A stretch of DNA of 64,000 bases. It comes from Sesamum alatum (taxonomy: Eukaryota; Streptophyta; Magnoliopsida; Lamiales; Pedaliaceae). The translations under genes were made by a program, and so were the position numbers. Shown one piece after another: positions 47,639 to 59,614 of this stretch (position 1 is its first letter; the number at the start of each line of letters is the position of its first letter). Location of the stretch: assembly GCA_034509735.1 (NCBI GenBank), contig JACGWO010000001.1, positions 34,413,966 through 34,477,965 of the forward strand, given 5' to 3'. The notes beneath the pieces were generated by a model. That model had not been told where the DNA came from, did not search any database, and saw only the letters and a program-made list of their open reading frames with translations.

Positions 47639-49855
47639 GGTGACCAGAAAGCCAATAGGTTTGGCAATTTGTAACCTATTCGACAACTTGATGTAGATGT
47701 AATATTATTATGTGATGAATAAGATGAGTGTTCGTCACCAATGGTACCTTCTTTGTTGCGCTCATCTTACATTTGTTAAAACGGTGTTTAACTTATATCG
47801 CAACAAAGCCCACAGACCATGGATAACAACTCATGCAGTTGGGCCACGCATTGGATGGTGGTCATGAAACCAACTGATTAAGAGTTGGGTCTGAAACGTT
47901 CCAAGTCGAGGACCTCGAGACAGGGCATCGAGAGTCCTATTGAGACTTGCGTCAAGAGTCGTGTTCATTAGATGAGTGCCGTGTTTCATCGGCGTCAAGC
48001 GTGGGACGCCTACACGATCTTGATGGGTTGGTCGACTGGGGTCGAGCCGACTGGACTGACTCGCGGGGATCATCATATGGAAGCCTTGGAGGCTTGGTCG
48101 GTATGATTGATTTTCCCCGGTTCCGATAGTACGGGAGTAATCCTCAGACTTGAGGGATCATGGCAGTCGCGTGCACAGGACGGCTGTATCTTGGATCTGG
48201 CGAGAGGTAATCATTCTATAAGATGATTATCATAAGCCTTGTCCAGTGCAGTCGGAATGTGTAGCGAGGACGGTGGATTCCAAGAAGAGGATCCGTCCCC
48301 TATCAGTATGTGACAAGGTATCTCCTATGCACTCGGAGACACGTTCATGCTGTTTAAAGCTGTGGCCACAGTGGTTGGTCGAACAGGGAATGGTTTCCTG
48401 TGTCGACGCAATGAAGCATACGTGGTCTCAAGTATTAAGCATAGATGCCTAGTCAAGGATGGGAACCGACGCCCAATTCCATACCCTAGACTAAGGCCGA
48501 GAGACGGTAGACGGAAGGATCGTACCCGTACGGAATCGGCGCCTAAATGTTCACCCCAATTCACCTAGTCTCTAGTGCCATGGACCGTTGCTAGAGGGCC
48601 ACCCATGGTAACGGGCCCTTGTGGGACACGGGCCCAAGTCTAGCTGAGGGTGAACCTAAAGGGTCACACACAAATCACCGAGGAGGTTGAGAGATCGACT
48701 TGGAGTCAATCTCGAAGGATAAAAATAAGTAATTGGATTACTTAAGGGAAAGTCCATTGGATGGACGGGCCGATATTGTATCGGGCTTTCGTTTAATCGG
48801 TAAATTGGATTTTCGATTAAATATGAAAGTTGAGACGTTGAGACGTTGGATCTTTTAATTGGATTAAAATATCAACGGGAATAATTTAAATGGACATTAA
48901 ATTGGATTTAATGTTGGATTCATCGTAATTGGATTACGATAAAACCCGGTCCGTTAAATTATACCCAAGAGGAGAAATAATTTCTATTTTGGAATAGGAA
49001 GAAGTTGGACTTCTTCCCTTAATTAAACATGGCCGACATGCTCCCTTGGAGGAAGCAAAATCAGCCATGTTTCATGCTAGGTGGTATGTTGACTTATCTT
49101 TTTTGGAAAGAGACAAATAAACTCCAATCAAGCTCTTCCCTTTTGGTATGATTTGATCATACCATAAATTTTGGTAGGCTTGATTGAAGAATTGATGGTG
49201 ATTGATTGGAATGAATCTAGACATCCTTGGATGAACCTAGACACATTCCAATAATCACATTAATTATGTATATATATTAGAATATACAACACCAAGCATA
49301 AGTGATTCATTATTCATCTTTTTCTAGGAAAAAGAGAAGACAAAAATCCTTTCCTCTCTCTCAATTTTCGTGCTCTCTCTCTCTCTTACACTTGTGTTCT
49401 TCACTTGATTTTGAATCAAGAAGAAGAACAAAGTAAGTTTAAGAGAACACTAATTCATAGTGTTCTTCTCTTAAACCGATTCCTTCCTAAACCCGTTCTT
49501 TTCTAGCAAGAAGAACGTGTGTTTCTTCCGGTGTGGTGTGGATCACCTTTGGAGAATCCATACGTTTGGATTTCATGAGCATTCCGGAGAAGGAACAACG
49601 CTAGTAGCCGGGAGCATACGCTAAACAATCAAAGGTAACGGTTTATTACGCTTTGATTGATTTCATTTATATATCTATGCCCTATGTGTTTAAATATATG
49701 TTTTCAATATTTACACATCCTACATCGAACGCCCGGTTGAGCACCCAAGGGTACACCCCTTGGAATTCGCATATTTAAATTAGATTTAAATTTGTGCACA
49801 ATTTCTCGCTTCCTCGCTTCCGCTCGCGCTCCCGGGCGGATCCGCTTGTCCTTCA
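47639..49855 (+). repeat. solo copia LTR nested in the second-family LTR
   Basis: 2,217 bp from TGTTGGAATAGG to GTCCTTCA with a perfect 5-bp duplication TCTTT (47634-47638 and 49856-49860). It belongs to the same family as the element C LTR, sharing the end CGGATCCGCTTGTCCTTCA-type sequence. It holds the conserved core at about 48562-48620. No internal domain. Confidence 0.88.
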
Positions 49856-49982
49856 TCTTTTACTTTATCCCCGTGTCCTCTCTGTCGCCGAATTTATTTC
49901 AATGTGTGTGTGTGTTTTCGTGTGTTGTGTGTTTTTATAGGTTAAGTGTGTGTGTGTGTGTGTGTGTGTGTGAATTAAATAA

Positions 49983-50004
49983 GATGGGTGCAGCCGCACC
50001 CATC
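49983..50004. other. perfect 9-bp hairpin in the second-family LTR
   Basis: GATGGGTGC and GCACCCATC are separated by four bases. It lies about 245 bp from the LTR end. Confidence 0.6.
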
Positions 50005-50323
50005 GTTATCCTCACTTTTTCCCTTTTTTTTATTTTTTTATTAATCTTTTTCAAAATACCCATTACGTCCCTCCTAATTTTCTTTATTAATATAATTTGC
50101 TCCCGAATATTTTATAAGGCTCCAATTCACTTCGTTCAAGTCTTAATATAATCAAAATTTAATCTATAATTTATTTACTAATTAACTAAGTTTCTTAGAT
50201 AATTATCAATTAATTTCATAATTATGTATAAAAATTTATGGATGTTACATTGATAATTATCGACGAATATTTCCTAGAACAACCAACCTAATTGACTTTT
50301 TGGTCACCTATTCTAACAACGTC

Positions 50324-50724
50324 GCCCTGTGCGCACAGGCGCGCTTGCTGCTGGCCGAGGGCCAGCGCAAGGCATGGGCGCGCAGACAGGCTGCATGCGC
50401 ACGCGTGCGGCTAGGGAGATGGTACGACGGCTAGGCGGTTCTGTGCCGGGTTTCGACGCTTTTTTCTGAAAATTTAATTTTTGGATAATTTCTGCATATT
50501 TTCTGAAAATGAATTAATTTTGCATATTTTATTTTGGATTTATTGGATTTTTCCTTTCATCAATATTGCTTAACTAATATGGGGTTTTCAACATGCATTG
50601 GATGTATTGTGTGTGATGTCTATTAGATTTAAAATTTGAAGCTTGTACATTATTTATATATTTATGACTTGTGATGTTTGAATATCTATGTTGGCATGAT
50701 TATTTGGTATAATTGTGCATTGTG
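50324..50724 (+). other. element C leader, second part
   Basis: No gene. It begins with GC-rich sequence (to about 50460) that continues the tract ending at 37583 and then becomes AT-rich, as after the GC tracts in A and B. Confidence 0.65.
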
Positions 50725-51315
50725 TGTTAGAATAGGTGATTGTGAAGCCAATCCTGTTAGGCTTATGTAACCTATTTCTGACAATTTAGTGTTTAAATAA
50801 AGTTTATGAATAAAAGTGATATTCATATTTGGCATTAATTCTTTGTTTGTGTCCACTTAACTGCTTTATATTACAAACTGTTCAATGCACAAACAAAATC
50901 CACAGACCGAAAGCTTAATCCAAGAAACTGGACTACGCATAGGATGGCAGGTCATGAAATCAGTTCCTGTGGATCGGTATGATATAATCCAAGTCAAAGG
51001 ACCTCGAGATAGGGTATCGAGAGTCTATTTGAGACTTGCACTAAGCGATTGCAGTCGCGTTTCATCGACAAGTGACGAAGGTCGTCCATGCAATGTTAAT
51101 GGATTAGCCAGCTTGGTGCCAGCTGACTGAGCTGACTCGTGGGAATCGTCATATGGAAAACCTTGAGTTGGTTGGTTGGTATGACTCGAATTCCCGGTTC
51201 CGACAGTACGGGTTTGGTCCTCGGACTTGAGGGACGAATGTGGTCACATACACACCGTGCCTGTATCTTAGATTTGGCAAGAGGCTACCAAGTCAAGAGA
51301 TTGAGTTGTCATAAG
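50725..51315 (+). repeat. LTR E, 5' part, inserted in the C leader
   Basis: Starts TGTTAGAATAGGTG and aligns with the first about 590 bp of the solo LTR at 33132. It stops where the minus-strand LTR of D' begins at 51316. The remainder should lie beyond the window, so whether E is a solo LTR or a full element is unknown. Confidence 0.75.
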
Positions 51316-52607
51316 TGAAAGCCTAGCAAAGGCGTGTGGATCGTCCCGGGAGTAGCGCGTATGCGGAAGCGCGGTATAATTAAAATTGCAAGAATTTAAA
51401 CATGCCATAAACAAGATTAAAATAAAGACGTTCAAGGGGTGTTCCCTTGAATCTCCTGGGCATTTGGTGTATCTCATGAATAAAAACATACAAATAATTC
51501 ATGGAGGCCATAGGGTTTAAAGAAGAGGCGAAAATATTAAATCGGAAACCTACCCGATTGTCGTTTTCGACTTCAAACCGCTACTCACGTTGTTCCCCTG
51601 TTTGCTCCAAGATCTCAAGTTTGAGACCCTCTAATTCGTACACGCGATCCGCCCACGTATCTTGATCCTCGTGCTAGCGAAAGAACAAGTGTATATGATA
51701 TTTGGAGAGGACGGATAGATCAAACGCTATTTAATTAACGAGATCAACCCTCCTTTTGTTCAATTGTGTAACACAAAAGAGCAACAGAGTATCTAGGAAA
51801 ATAGGGGAGGGAATGGCCGAGAGAGAGGGAGAGTGGCCGGCGGTGATGATGTGTGTGTGTGTGTTTTGAGTTTCATCATCTCTTCCAAAGTGAAGAGTTA
51901 GGAATATTTATAGAGCAGGAATCCTATTCCTCTTCTAATTCCAACTCTTTGGAAGACTCCACTTGAAATAGGATTTGACCTAGTCAAATCCTAGTCAATT
52001 TCTAGCTTCTTGGTCAAACCAATCCTAGCCATTGATTTCCCTTTTCCATCTCAACCATCCATTAATTTATGGAGTATTTAAATCTAATTAAATAATCCAA
52101 AGGGTAATAAATAAATATACATATTTATTTTAAGACCATAAATTAATTTTCAATAAATCTAATTTATTAGATAAATTCCTTTCATTTAATAAAAGGAATT
52201 AATTTTCCAAGATAAGAAAGACCCGATTAAATCTAATTTAATCGTTCAACTTCTCTCAAAATATTCAATTCCAAATTAAATACGTTATGTGTGTGGATGT
52301 GTGTGACTCTTTAGGTTCACCTTTAGCTAGACTTGGTCGGATTCCTAGAATCCGCCCGACACCATGGGTGGCCGTCTAGCAAACGGTTCATGGCACTAGA
52401 GACTAGGTGAATATGCGTGGGGATGAACACCTGTGGGCTTTGTTTGTGTAGTGAATAGTTATAAATCTGTTAAAGTGAACACAGACAAAGTATGAGCCAG
52501 ATGAATTTCACTTTCTTATTCATCGAGGTTTATTAAAACTTTGAAATAGTTCAGACATAGGTTACAATTCGCCTAATAAGATTGGCTTCATGGTCACCTA
52601 TCTAACA
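51316..52607 (-). repeat. D' 3' LTR (left), internally deleted
   Basis: Starts TGAAAGCCTAG and ends ATCTAACA. Compared with the D LTR it lacks about 700 bp, with GGATGAACA joined to CCTGTGGGC near 52430. A TATA-like CTATAAATA (minus strand) is near 51905-51914. Confidence 0.8.
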
Positions 52608-53756
52608 ATCTCCCACTTGACCTTTAAAGCCAATCACCCATATGCCTAATCCCCATCTTCTCAAGATGTTGCGTATGAGCGCTCTGCTTCATAGGCTTCG
52701 TCAGTGGATCTGCTGTGTTGTCTGCTGAGTTGACTCGGTCCATCCGAACGTTACCTCTTCCTACCATTTCTTTGAGAAGGTGGTAGCGTCTAAGCATTTG
52801 TTTGGATCAGTGATGAGATCTCGGTTCCTTTGCTTGCACTATGGCTCCGTTGTTATCACAAAAGATGACTACGGGCTCCACAATGCTAGGCACCACACCC
52901 AAATCTTGGATGTAGTTTCTCATCCAAACCGCTTCTTTGGCAGCTTCATTCAACAGTGGTTGTTTGCTTGGAACTTTTTCATGCTACCACTCCTCCTTTG
53001 GGCCTGCATACATAACCTGATTGAGACTTGGCATCATCGTCATCTGCCTAGAAGCTAGCATCGCTAAAGACTTCCAGGATCAGTTCTCCATTGCCATAGA
53101 CTAAGAACATTTCCTTAGTCCTCCTTAGGTACTTAAGGATGCCCTTGACTGCATTCCAATGTGCCTCTCCTGCACAAGACTGATATATACTCGTTACACT
53201 TAAGGCGTAAGCGATGTCAGGTCTCGTGCAGTGGACCGCATATTGGATGCTTCCTACGATAGAAGCATAGGGGATGATTTTCATCTTCTCAAGTTCCTCA
53301 TCACTCTGGGGAGACTGTTTCTTGGACAAGTTGATCCCATGCCCAATAGGAAGGAATTCTCGTTTGGAGTTGTCCATGCGAAATCTTTTCAGCACTTTCT
53401 CGATATACGAGTTTTGAGTTAGTTCTAATATTCTTTTAGATCTGTCCCTGACAATCTGGATACCAAGAATGTAGGAGGCTTCACCCAAATTCTTCATGGA
53501 AAACTGAGTTGATAACCATGCTTTTGTGTTACCTAACATTCTGACATCATTACCTATGAGCAGAATGTCATCCACATAAAGCACTAGGAACACTATAGAG
53601 CTCCCACTGACCTTCTTGTATACACAAGGGCCGGATTCATTTTTGATGAAATCATAGCCCCGTATGACTTCGTCAAAGTGAACGTTCCAACTTCGGGATG
53701 CTTGTTTGAGGCCATAGATGGACTTCTGGAGGCGACAGACTTTCTGTTCTTCTCCA
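52608..53756 (-). pseudogene. D' RT-RNase H remnant, fused to LTR sequence
   Basis: The open frame 53803-53048 starts in LTR-derived sequence and enters RT at EEQKVCRLQKSIYGLKQASRSW. It keeps YVDD (near 53567-53578), FSMKNLG and RPDIAYALS, and the first RNase H motif DASF. RNase H is then broken: the TEAEYIAASEA segment is deleted near 52950. The joint at about 53755 shares CTCCA between the pol and LTR parents. No function is expected. Confidence 0.85.
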
Positions 53757-54632
53757 AGATCTCGAATGGAAGACCCTCTAATTCGTACACGCAATCCGCC
53801 CACGTATCTTGATCTTCGTGCTAGCGAAAGAACAAGTGTATGTTTATTTGGAGAGGACGGATTGATCGAACGTTATTGATTAACGAGATCAACCCTCCTT
53901 AGAGTTCAATTGTGAAACACAAAGAACTTGGAAGAGTTTCTTGGAAGAGAGGGAGAGAGGGTTCGATCGAGAGAGAGAGGAGGAGCCGAAGTGTGTGTAT
54001 GTGTGTGTGCTTCAATTTTTCATCATCTCTTCCAAAGAGAACACTTAGGAGTATTTATAGAGGAGGAATCCTATTCCTCTTCTAATTCCTACTCTTTGAA
54101 GACTCCTCCTTGAATAGGATTTGACCTAGTCAAATCCTAGTCAACTACTAGCTTTCTTGGTCAAACCAATCCTAGCCATTGATTCCTCTCTTTAATCTCA
54201 ACCATTGATTAATTTAATGGAATATTTAAATCTCATTTAAATATTCCAAAAGGAAATATATAAATATATCAAATATAAATATTTATTCCAAGCTTATTAA
54301 ATTAATTTTCAATAAATCTAATTTATTAAATAAATTCCTTTCATCTAATAAAAGGAATCAATTTCTTCCCATGAAAAGAAGGACCCGATTAAATCCAATT
54401 CAATCGTTCCATTTCTCCAAATACTTAATTTCAAATTAAATACGTCATGTGTGTGGATTGTGTGTGACTCTTTAAGTTCACGTCCAGCTAGACTTGGTCG
54501 GATTTCTAGAATTTGCCCGTCACCATGGGTGGCCGTCTAGCAACGGTACATGGCACTAGAGACTAGGTAAATATGCATGGGGATGAACATTTAGGCTCTA
54601 TGGTACGTTTATCCTTCCGTCTACGGTCTCAC
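53757..54632 (-). repeat. D' 5' LTR fragment (right)
   Basis: Aligns with about 51612-52440 of the left LTR. It lacks the first about 290 bp and stops at CGGTCTCAC, where element D starts. The rest is expected on the far side of D, outside the window. TATA-like CTATAAATAC (minus strand) at 54051-54060; conserved core at about 54515-54572. Confidence 0.8.
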
Positions 54633-56611
54633 TGAAAGAAATTGTGGATCGTCCCGGGAAAAGCGCGAATGCGGAAGCGCGGTATAATTAAAAATAAATG
54701 CGGAATTTAAACATGCTTTAAATTAAAGAACACGTTTCAAAGGGTGTGCCTTTGAAATTCCCGGGTGTTTGGTGTATCTCATGAATAATAAAACATAAAA
54801 GAATCATGGAGGCCATAGGGTAGAAAATAAAAGAGGACGAAAATCATAAACGAGACCTACCCGTTGTCGTTTTCGTCTTCAACGGCTACACGCGTTGTTC
54901 CCCGTTTTGCACCAAGATCTCGTTCTTGAGACCCTCCAAATCGTGACACACGATCCACCCACGTATTTTGTACGTCGTGCTAGCAACGAACAAGTTTATG
55001 TTTTGGAGTGGATGAATCAACAACACGTTATGAATTAACGGTATTGATTCATCAAGTTCTAATGTTCCAAGAACAAGAGAACAAAGAAAAATAATTTTCT
55101 TGGAGTGTGTGAGAGAGAGAGGGCGGACGAGATAGAGGGAGAGAGAGCCGAGTTGTGTGTGTGTGTTGGAATTTCATCATCTTGCAACTTGTAGGATGCT
55201 AGGGGTTTATATAGAAGAGGAGTTTAATCCTGTTTAAACTCCTCTTTCAAGAACTCTAATTTGACTAGGATTTTGACCTAGTCAAAGTCCTAGTCAAAGT
55301 AGTGTTTTGACCTAGTCAAAACAATCCTAGCCATCCATCTCTCCCATTGATCTCAACCGTTGATTTAATTTAATTTAATGGAATATTTAAAACCTATTTA
55401 AATATTTCCAAGAGGCTAAAATAAATATAAATATTATTTAAGCCCATTAAATAAATCCCTTTGATAAATCTAATTTATCAATTTAATTCCTTATATCTAA
55501 TAGAAGGAATTATTTCTCCAAGAAAAATAAAGGACCCGATTAAATCCAATTTAATCATTCCTTCACTCCAATATTTAATTCCTAATTAAATATCTAAATG
55601 TGTGTGGATAGTGTGTGACTCTTTAGGTTCACCTTTCAGCTAGACTTGGTCGGATTCCTAGAATCCTTCCGTTACCATGGGTGGCCATCTAGCAACGGTC
55701 CATGGCACTAGAGACTAGGTGAAATATTCAGGGATGAACATTTAGGCTCTAACAGTACACTTGTCCTTCTGTCTTCGGTCTCATCACTTAGAGTCTAGGG
55801 CACGGAAAATGCAGGTACCCATTTTGGACCTAAGTGTCGGTCTGTCCTCACTAAACGCCGCAAGGGAATCCTTCCCTTCTGTTCAGTCACTGTGGCCACA
55901 GTTTTAGGGACAAGACCTAGAGTATATATATGAGAATCAACTGCCAAAACCTATTGACAGGAGACAGATCCTTTCTTGGAAACTACTGTCACTTTGCACA
56001 CCAGAACTGCACTAGACATGGCTTATGACTACCAAAGAGAGTTCTGGCAATCTCTCACCATATCTAAGATACAGCCCTGATGTACAGGTAAACTCAGCAA
56101 TTCCTCAAGTCAAAGGACTTGACCTGTACCGTTGGAACCGGGAATGCACGTCATATCTTGCTGACCATACTCAAGGTCCTCCGTAAGACGGTTCCCGCGA
56201 GTCACCTCAGTCAGCTGCGTCCTAGCATGCTAACCCACTAACACTGCTTAGACGACCCTCGTCACCCGTTGATGAAATACGACAGCAGGTGCTTAGTGCA
56301 AGTCTCAAACGGAATCCCGGTACCCATTTTCGGGATTCCTTGACTTGGAGATTTCCGGACTGATTCGGGAAGACTGATTCCATGGACCTACCTCCAAGCG
56401 TAGTCCCAGTCCCCGAAATTGATTCTCAGTCCGTGGGCTTTGTTTGCGTAGTGAACAGATATGGAAAACAAATATAAGTGAACACAAACAAAGTGATGCC
56501 AAATGAAATTCACTTCTTTATTCATTAATGATTTATCAAACACCTGAAATTGTCTAGACATAGGTTACATATTCCTGCCAAAATTGGCTTACATGGTCAC
56601 CTATTCTAACA
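54633..56611 (-). repeat. element D 3' LTR (left), 1,979 bp
   Basis: Runs from TGAAAGAAATTGTGG to CTATTCTAACA, followed by the polypurine tract complement CTCCCACTTGACC (56614-56626). It contains a TATA box (55205-55214, minus strand), a CA run (about 55154-55166) and the conserved core (about 55669-55728). Confidence 0.9.
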
Positions 56612-56627
56612 ATCTCCCACTTGACCT

Positions 56628-58244
56628 TTAAAGCCAATCACCCATATGCCTAATCCCCATCTTCTCAAGATGTTGCGTATGAGCACTCTGCGACATAGGC
56701 TTTGTCAGCGGGTCTGCTGTGTTGTCTGCTGAGTTGACTCGGTCCATCCGAACGTCACCTCTTCCTACCATTTCTCTAAGAAGATGGTAGCGTCTAAGAA
56801 TGTGTTTGGAACGGTGATGAGATCTCGGTTCCTTTGCTTGCGTTATTGCACCATTGTTATCACAGAAGATGACAACAGGCTCGGCGATGCTAGGCACCAC
56901 ACCCAACTCTTGGATATAGTTTCTCATCCAAACCGCTTCCTTAGCAGCTTCTGAAGCTGCTATGTATTCAGCCTCAGTGGTGGAGTCAGTGGTTGCTTGC
57001 TTGGAACTTTTCCAAGCCACTACTCCTCCGTTGAGTTTGAATACATACCCCGATTGAGACTTGGCATCATCGTCATCAGACTGGAAGCTAGCGTCGCTAA
57101 AGCCTTCCAGAATTAGTTCTCCATTGCCATAGACCAAGAACATTTCCTTAGTCCTCCTAAGGTACTTAAGGATGCCCTTAACGGCATTCCAATGTGCCTC
57201 TCCTGCACAGGACTGATATCTGCTTGTCACGCTCAAAGCGTATGCAATGTCAGGCGTGGTGCAATGGACCACATATTGGATGCTACCTACGGCAGAAGCA
57301 TAGGGGATGACTTTCATCTTTTCAAGTTCCTCATCAGTCTGCGGGGACTGTTTCTTGGACAACTTGATCCCATGCCTCATTGGAAGGAATCCTCATTTGG
57401 AGTTGTCCATTCGATATCTCTTTAGGACTTTCTCCATATACGAGTTTTGGGTGAGCCCTAACATCCTTTTAGATCTGCCCCTGACAATCTGGATGCCTGG
57501 GATGTAGGAGGCTTCACCCAAGTCCTTCATGGAAAACTTGGTTGACAACCATGCTTTTGTGTTTCCTAACATTCTGACGTCATTACCAATGAGCAGAATG
57601 TCATCCACGTAAAGCACTAGGAACACTATAGAGCTCCCACTGACCTTCTTGTATACACAAGGGTCGGATTCGTTTTTGATGAAGTCATATCCCCGTATTA
57701 CTTCATCAAATCGAATGTTCCAACTTCGGGATGCTTGTTTGAGGCCATAGATGGACTTCTGGAGACGACAGACCTTCTGTTCTTCTCCAGTGACCGTGAA
57801 ACCCTCCGGCTGATCCATATAGATCTCTTCTTCAACGAAACCGTTGAGGAAGGCCGTTTTCACGTCCATCTGCCATATTTCATAGTCATACCATGCTGCT
57901 ATGGCAAGCAGGATCCGAATGGACTTAGCCATGGCTACTGGCGAGTAGGTATCCTCAAAATCGACCCCGGGTCGTTGAGTGTATCCCTTGGCTACAAGCC
58001 TAGCCTTAAAGGTTGTGACTTCTCCATCAACGCCGAGTTTGCGCTTGTAGACCCACTTACAGCCCACTGGCTTAACACCTTTCGGTGGATCTACAAGTCT
58101 CCAAACTTGGTTCTCGCTCATGGAGTCCATTTCGGTCTTCATGGCCTCAAGCCATTTCCCGGAGTCGATGTCAGACATCGCTTCCCCGTATGTCTTAGGA
58201 TCGTTATCCAGAAGATCGGTCGCACCTAGAAACCCATATCTCAC
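56628..58244 (-). pseudogene. element D reverse transcriptase-RNase H (one stop)
   Basis: One frame runs from RYGFLGATDLLDNDPKTY (58244) through MDVKTAFLNG, SIYGLKQASRSW and YVDD (57600-57611) to MDNSK. There a TGA at 57393-57395 stands where its relatives have CGA (arginine). The same frame continues to DASFQSD, TEAEYIAASEA, FCDNNGAI and ADPLTKP, ending at 56628. This is the least damaged pol in the window. The upstream join to integrase needs a frameshift near 58360. Confidence 0.93.
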
Positions 58245-59600
58245 TGGAGGTCTGGATTCTCTAGTGGACCTACGGAGGACGGGAACGTCAGTGGTGACTG
58301 TGGGCGCTGACTGTATCGTAGCCGGCGGTTCAGGGGCCGGGACTGGCCTTTCTTGAGGTTGTCCTCATGCCTAGCATGTTGGACTTCTCTAGGTTGGTCA
58401 GCCCTCCGTGCGTTAATCCTAAATCCTCTTGGTGAGGTTTCCGCGGCTATTTCTGATGGCTGAGTTCCATCACTTGATTCCTCAAGGATCAGCTCATCAG
58501 GTTGGATATCCTCCGGGAAGCCTTGCTCCAAGAATACTGCATTCCTTGAAACAAATACCTTTTGTTCCAAAGGGTCATAAAAGTAATAACCCGCAGTTTC
58601 TCTAGGGTATCCAACGAACCTGCATAGGCTAGACCTGGATTCTAGCTTATCTCCCACTAACCTCTTGACGTATGCGGGGCTACCCCACACTTTCAAGTAG
58701 TTGTAGGACGCAGGCTTGCCGTGCCATATCTCATATGGCGTTTGGGTCAATGCACTGGTAGGCGCCAAATTCAACAACTTGGCTGCCGTTTCTAATGCAT
58801 AACCCCAAAACGATAAGGGCAATTTGGTAAAACTCATCATGGACCGAACCATGTCCAACAGGGTTTGGTTCCTCCTTTCAGAGACGCCATTTAACTGTGG
58901 TGTTCCGGGAGGTGTCCGTTCCGATATTATACCATTTTCTTTTAGATAATCTAGGAGTTCGGCACTAAGGTATTCACCGCCTCGGTCTAACCGTAGGACT
59001 TTAATTTTGCAGTTGGTCTGGTTCTCCACTTCAAGCCTGAATTCTTTAAACCTCTCAAGAGCTTCAGACTTGTACCTCATTAGGTAAACATAACCATACC
59101 GTGAATGATCATCGGTGAAGGTTATGAAGTAGGAGAACCCACCTCGAGCCTGCGTCCTTAGTGGTCCACATACGTCTGTATGGACCAAGTCCAACAGACC
59201 CGTGGCAAGCCTGCTTTGACTTACAAAGGGCTTCTTGGTCATTTTCCCTCTTAGACAAGATTCACAAGTTGGTAGATCGCTCAAGTCCCCAACCTCTAGG
59301 TTCTTTGAGTCTACCAACCTTTTCATCCTATCTTGGGATATGTGACCTAGCCTAGCGTGCCACAGACGTGTGTTCCCGTTATTATCTAATTTCCGTTTGT
59401 GTTGAGCGTTAAGAACGAAATTCGTTTGTTGCAAGATATAGAGCCCGTTGTGCAATGTACCAAGTAGATGAGCAATTCCACACCTCATCAAATAAAAGCA
59501 ATTTTATTGATTCTGAACTCATAACCACTATTGTCCAACAATGGAATGGAAATGATGTTCTTAATCATACTAGGTACAAAATAAACCTGCTCTAATTCTA
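58241..59600 (-). pseudogene. element D integrase
   Basis: The long frame 59491-58241 (416 residues) holds the pre-integrase finger (HARLGHIS, CESCLRGK), the core with HTDVCGP, FTDDHSRYGY, LRLDRGGEYL and a SERRNQTLLD helix, so the D, D and E residues are in place. The C-terminal IWHGKPASYNYLKVWGSPAYVKRL box is complete, unlike in A. The N-terminal join to protease is shifted near 59490-59500. The frame ends in a shifted tail before RT. Confidence 0.92.
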
Positions 59601-59614
59601 TGCTAATGGTACCA

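Larger units (their letters stand above)
46442..50249 (+). repeat. solo LTR of a second family, in the LTR of B
   Basis: Starts TGTGACACCCC and ends GATGTTACA, flanked by a perfect TTGAT duplication. Without the solo LTR nested inside it is about 1.59 kb. TGTGACACCCC is a common start of Ty3/gypsy LTRs in plants, but no internal domain is present to prove the superfamily. Orientation is assigned on that start only. It contains a 9-bp hairpin at 49983-50004 and a GT run at 49946-49972. Confidence 0.78.
37584..50318 (-). mobile_element. copia element B (decayed), inserted in the C leader
   Basis: Minus-strand element with left LTR 37584-39730, decayed pol and gag (39731-42880), leader (42881-44874), primer site (44875-44886) and right LTR (44888-46441 plus 50255-50318). 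The borders carry ACATC (37579-37583) and ACGTC (50319-50323), a 5-bp duplication differing by one CpG-type change. The internal region is shorter and far more degraded than in A or D. Its right LTR carries two further nested solo LTRs. Confidence 0.85.
44888..50318 (-). repeat. element B 5' LTR (right), interrupted
   Basis: Part one is 44888-46441 and part two 50255-50318 (ending TATTCTAACA). A deletion of about 390 bp relative to the left LTR lies near 46293, where CCGACTGC is joined to GCAGCTCC. A solo LTR of another family was inserted after TTGAT at 46437-46441 and duplicated that target at 50250-50254. Confidence 0.85.
32497..50724 (+). mobile_element. copia element C: 5' LTR and leader, interrupted
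   Basis: A plus-strand element of the same general family as A, B and D. Its 5' LTR is 32497-37198, with a solo LTR nested inside. Its primer site is at 37201 and its leader runs 37199-37583, then resumes at 50324-50724 after element B. Another LTR (E) starts at 50725, so no gag or pol of C is in the window. The split of the leader is supported by the near-perfect duplication at the B borders and by the GC-rich tract that continues across the gap. Confidence 0.78.
51316..54632 (-). mobile_element. copia element D' (deleted), inserted in LTR E
   Basis: Left LTR 51316-52607, a short pol piece (52608-53756) and a right LTR fragment (53757-54632), all in one orientation. One large deletion removed the N-terminal part of RT, integrase, gag, leader, primer site and the start of the right LTR. 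The right LTR is then interrupted by element D at 54633. Confidence 0.8.
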
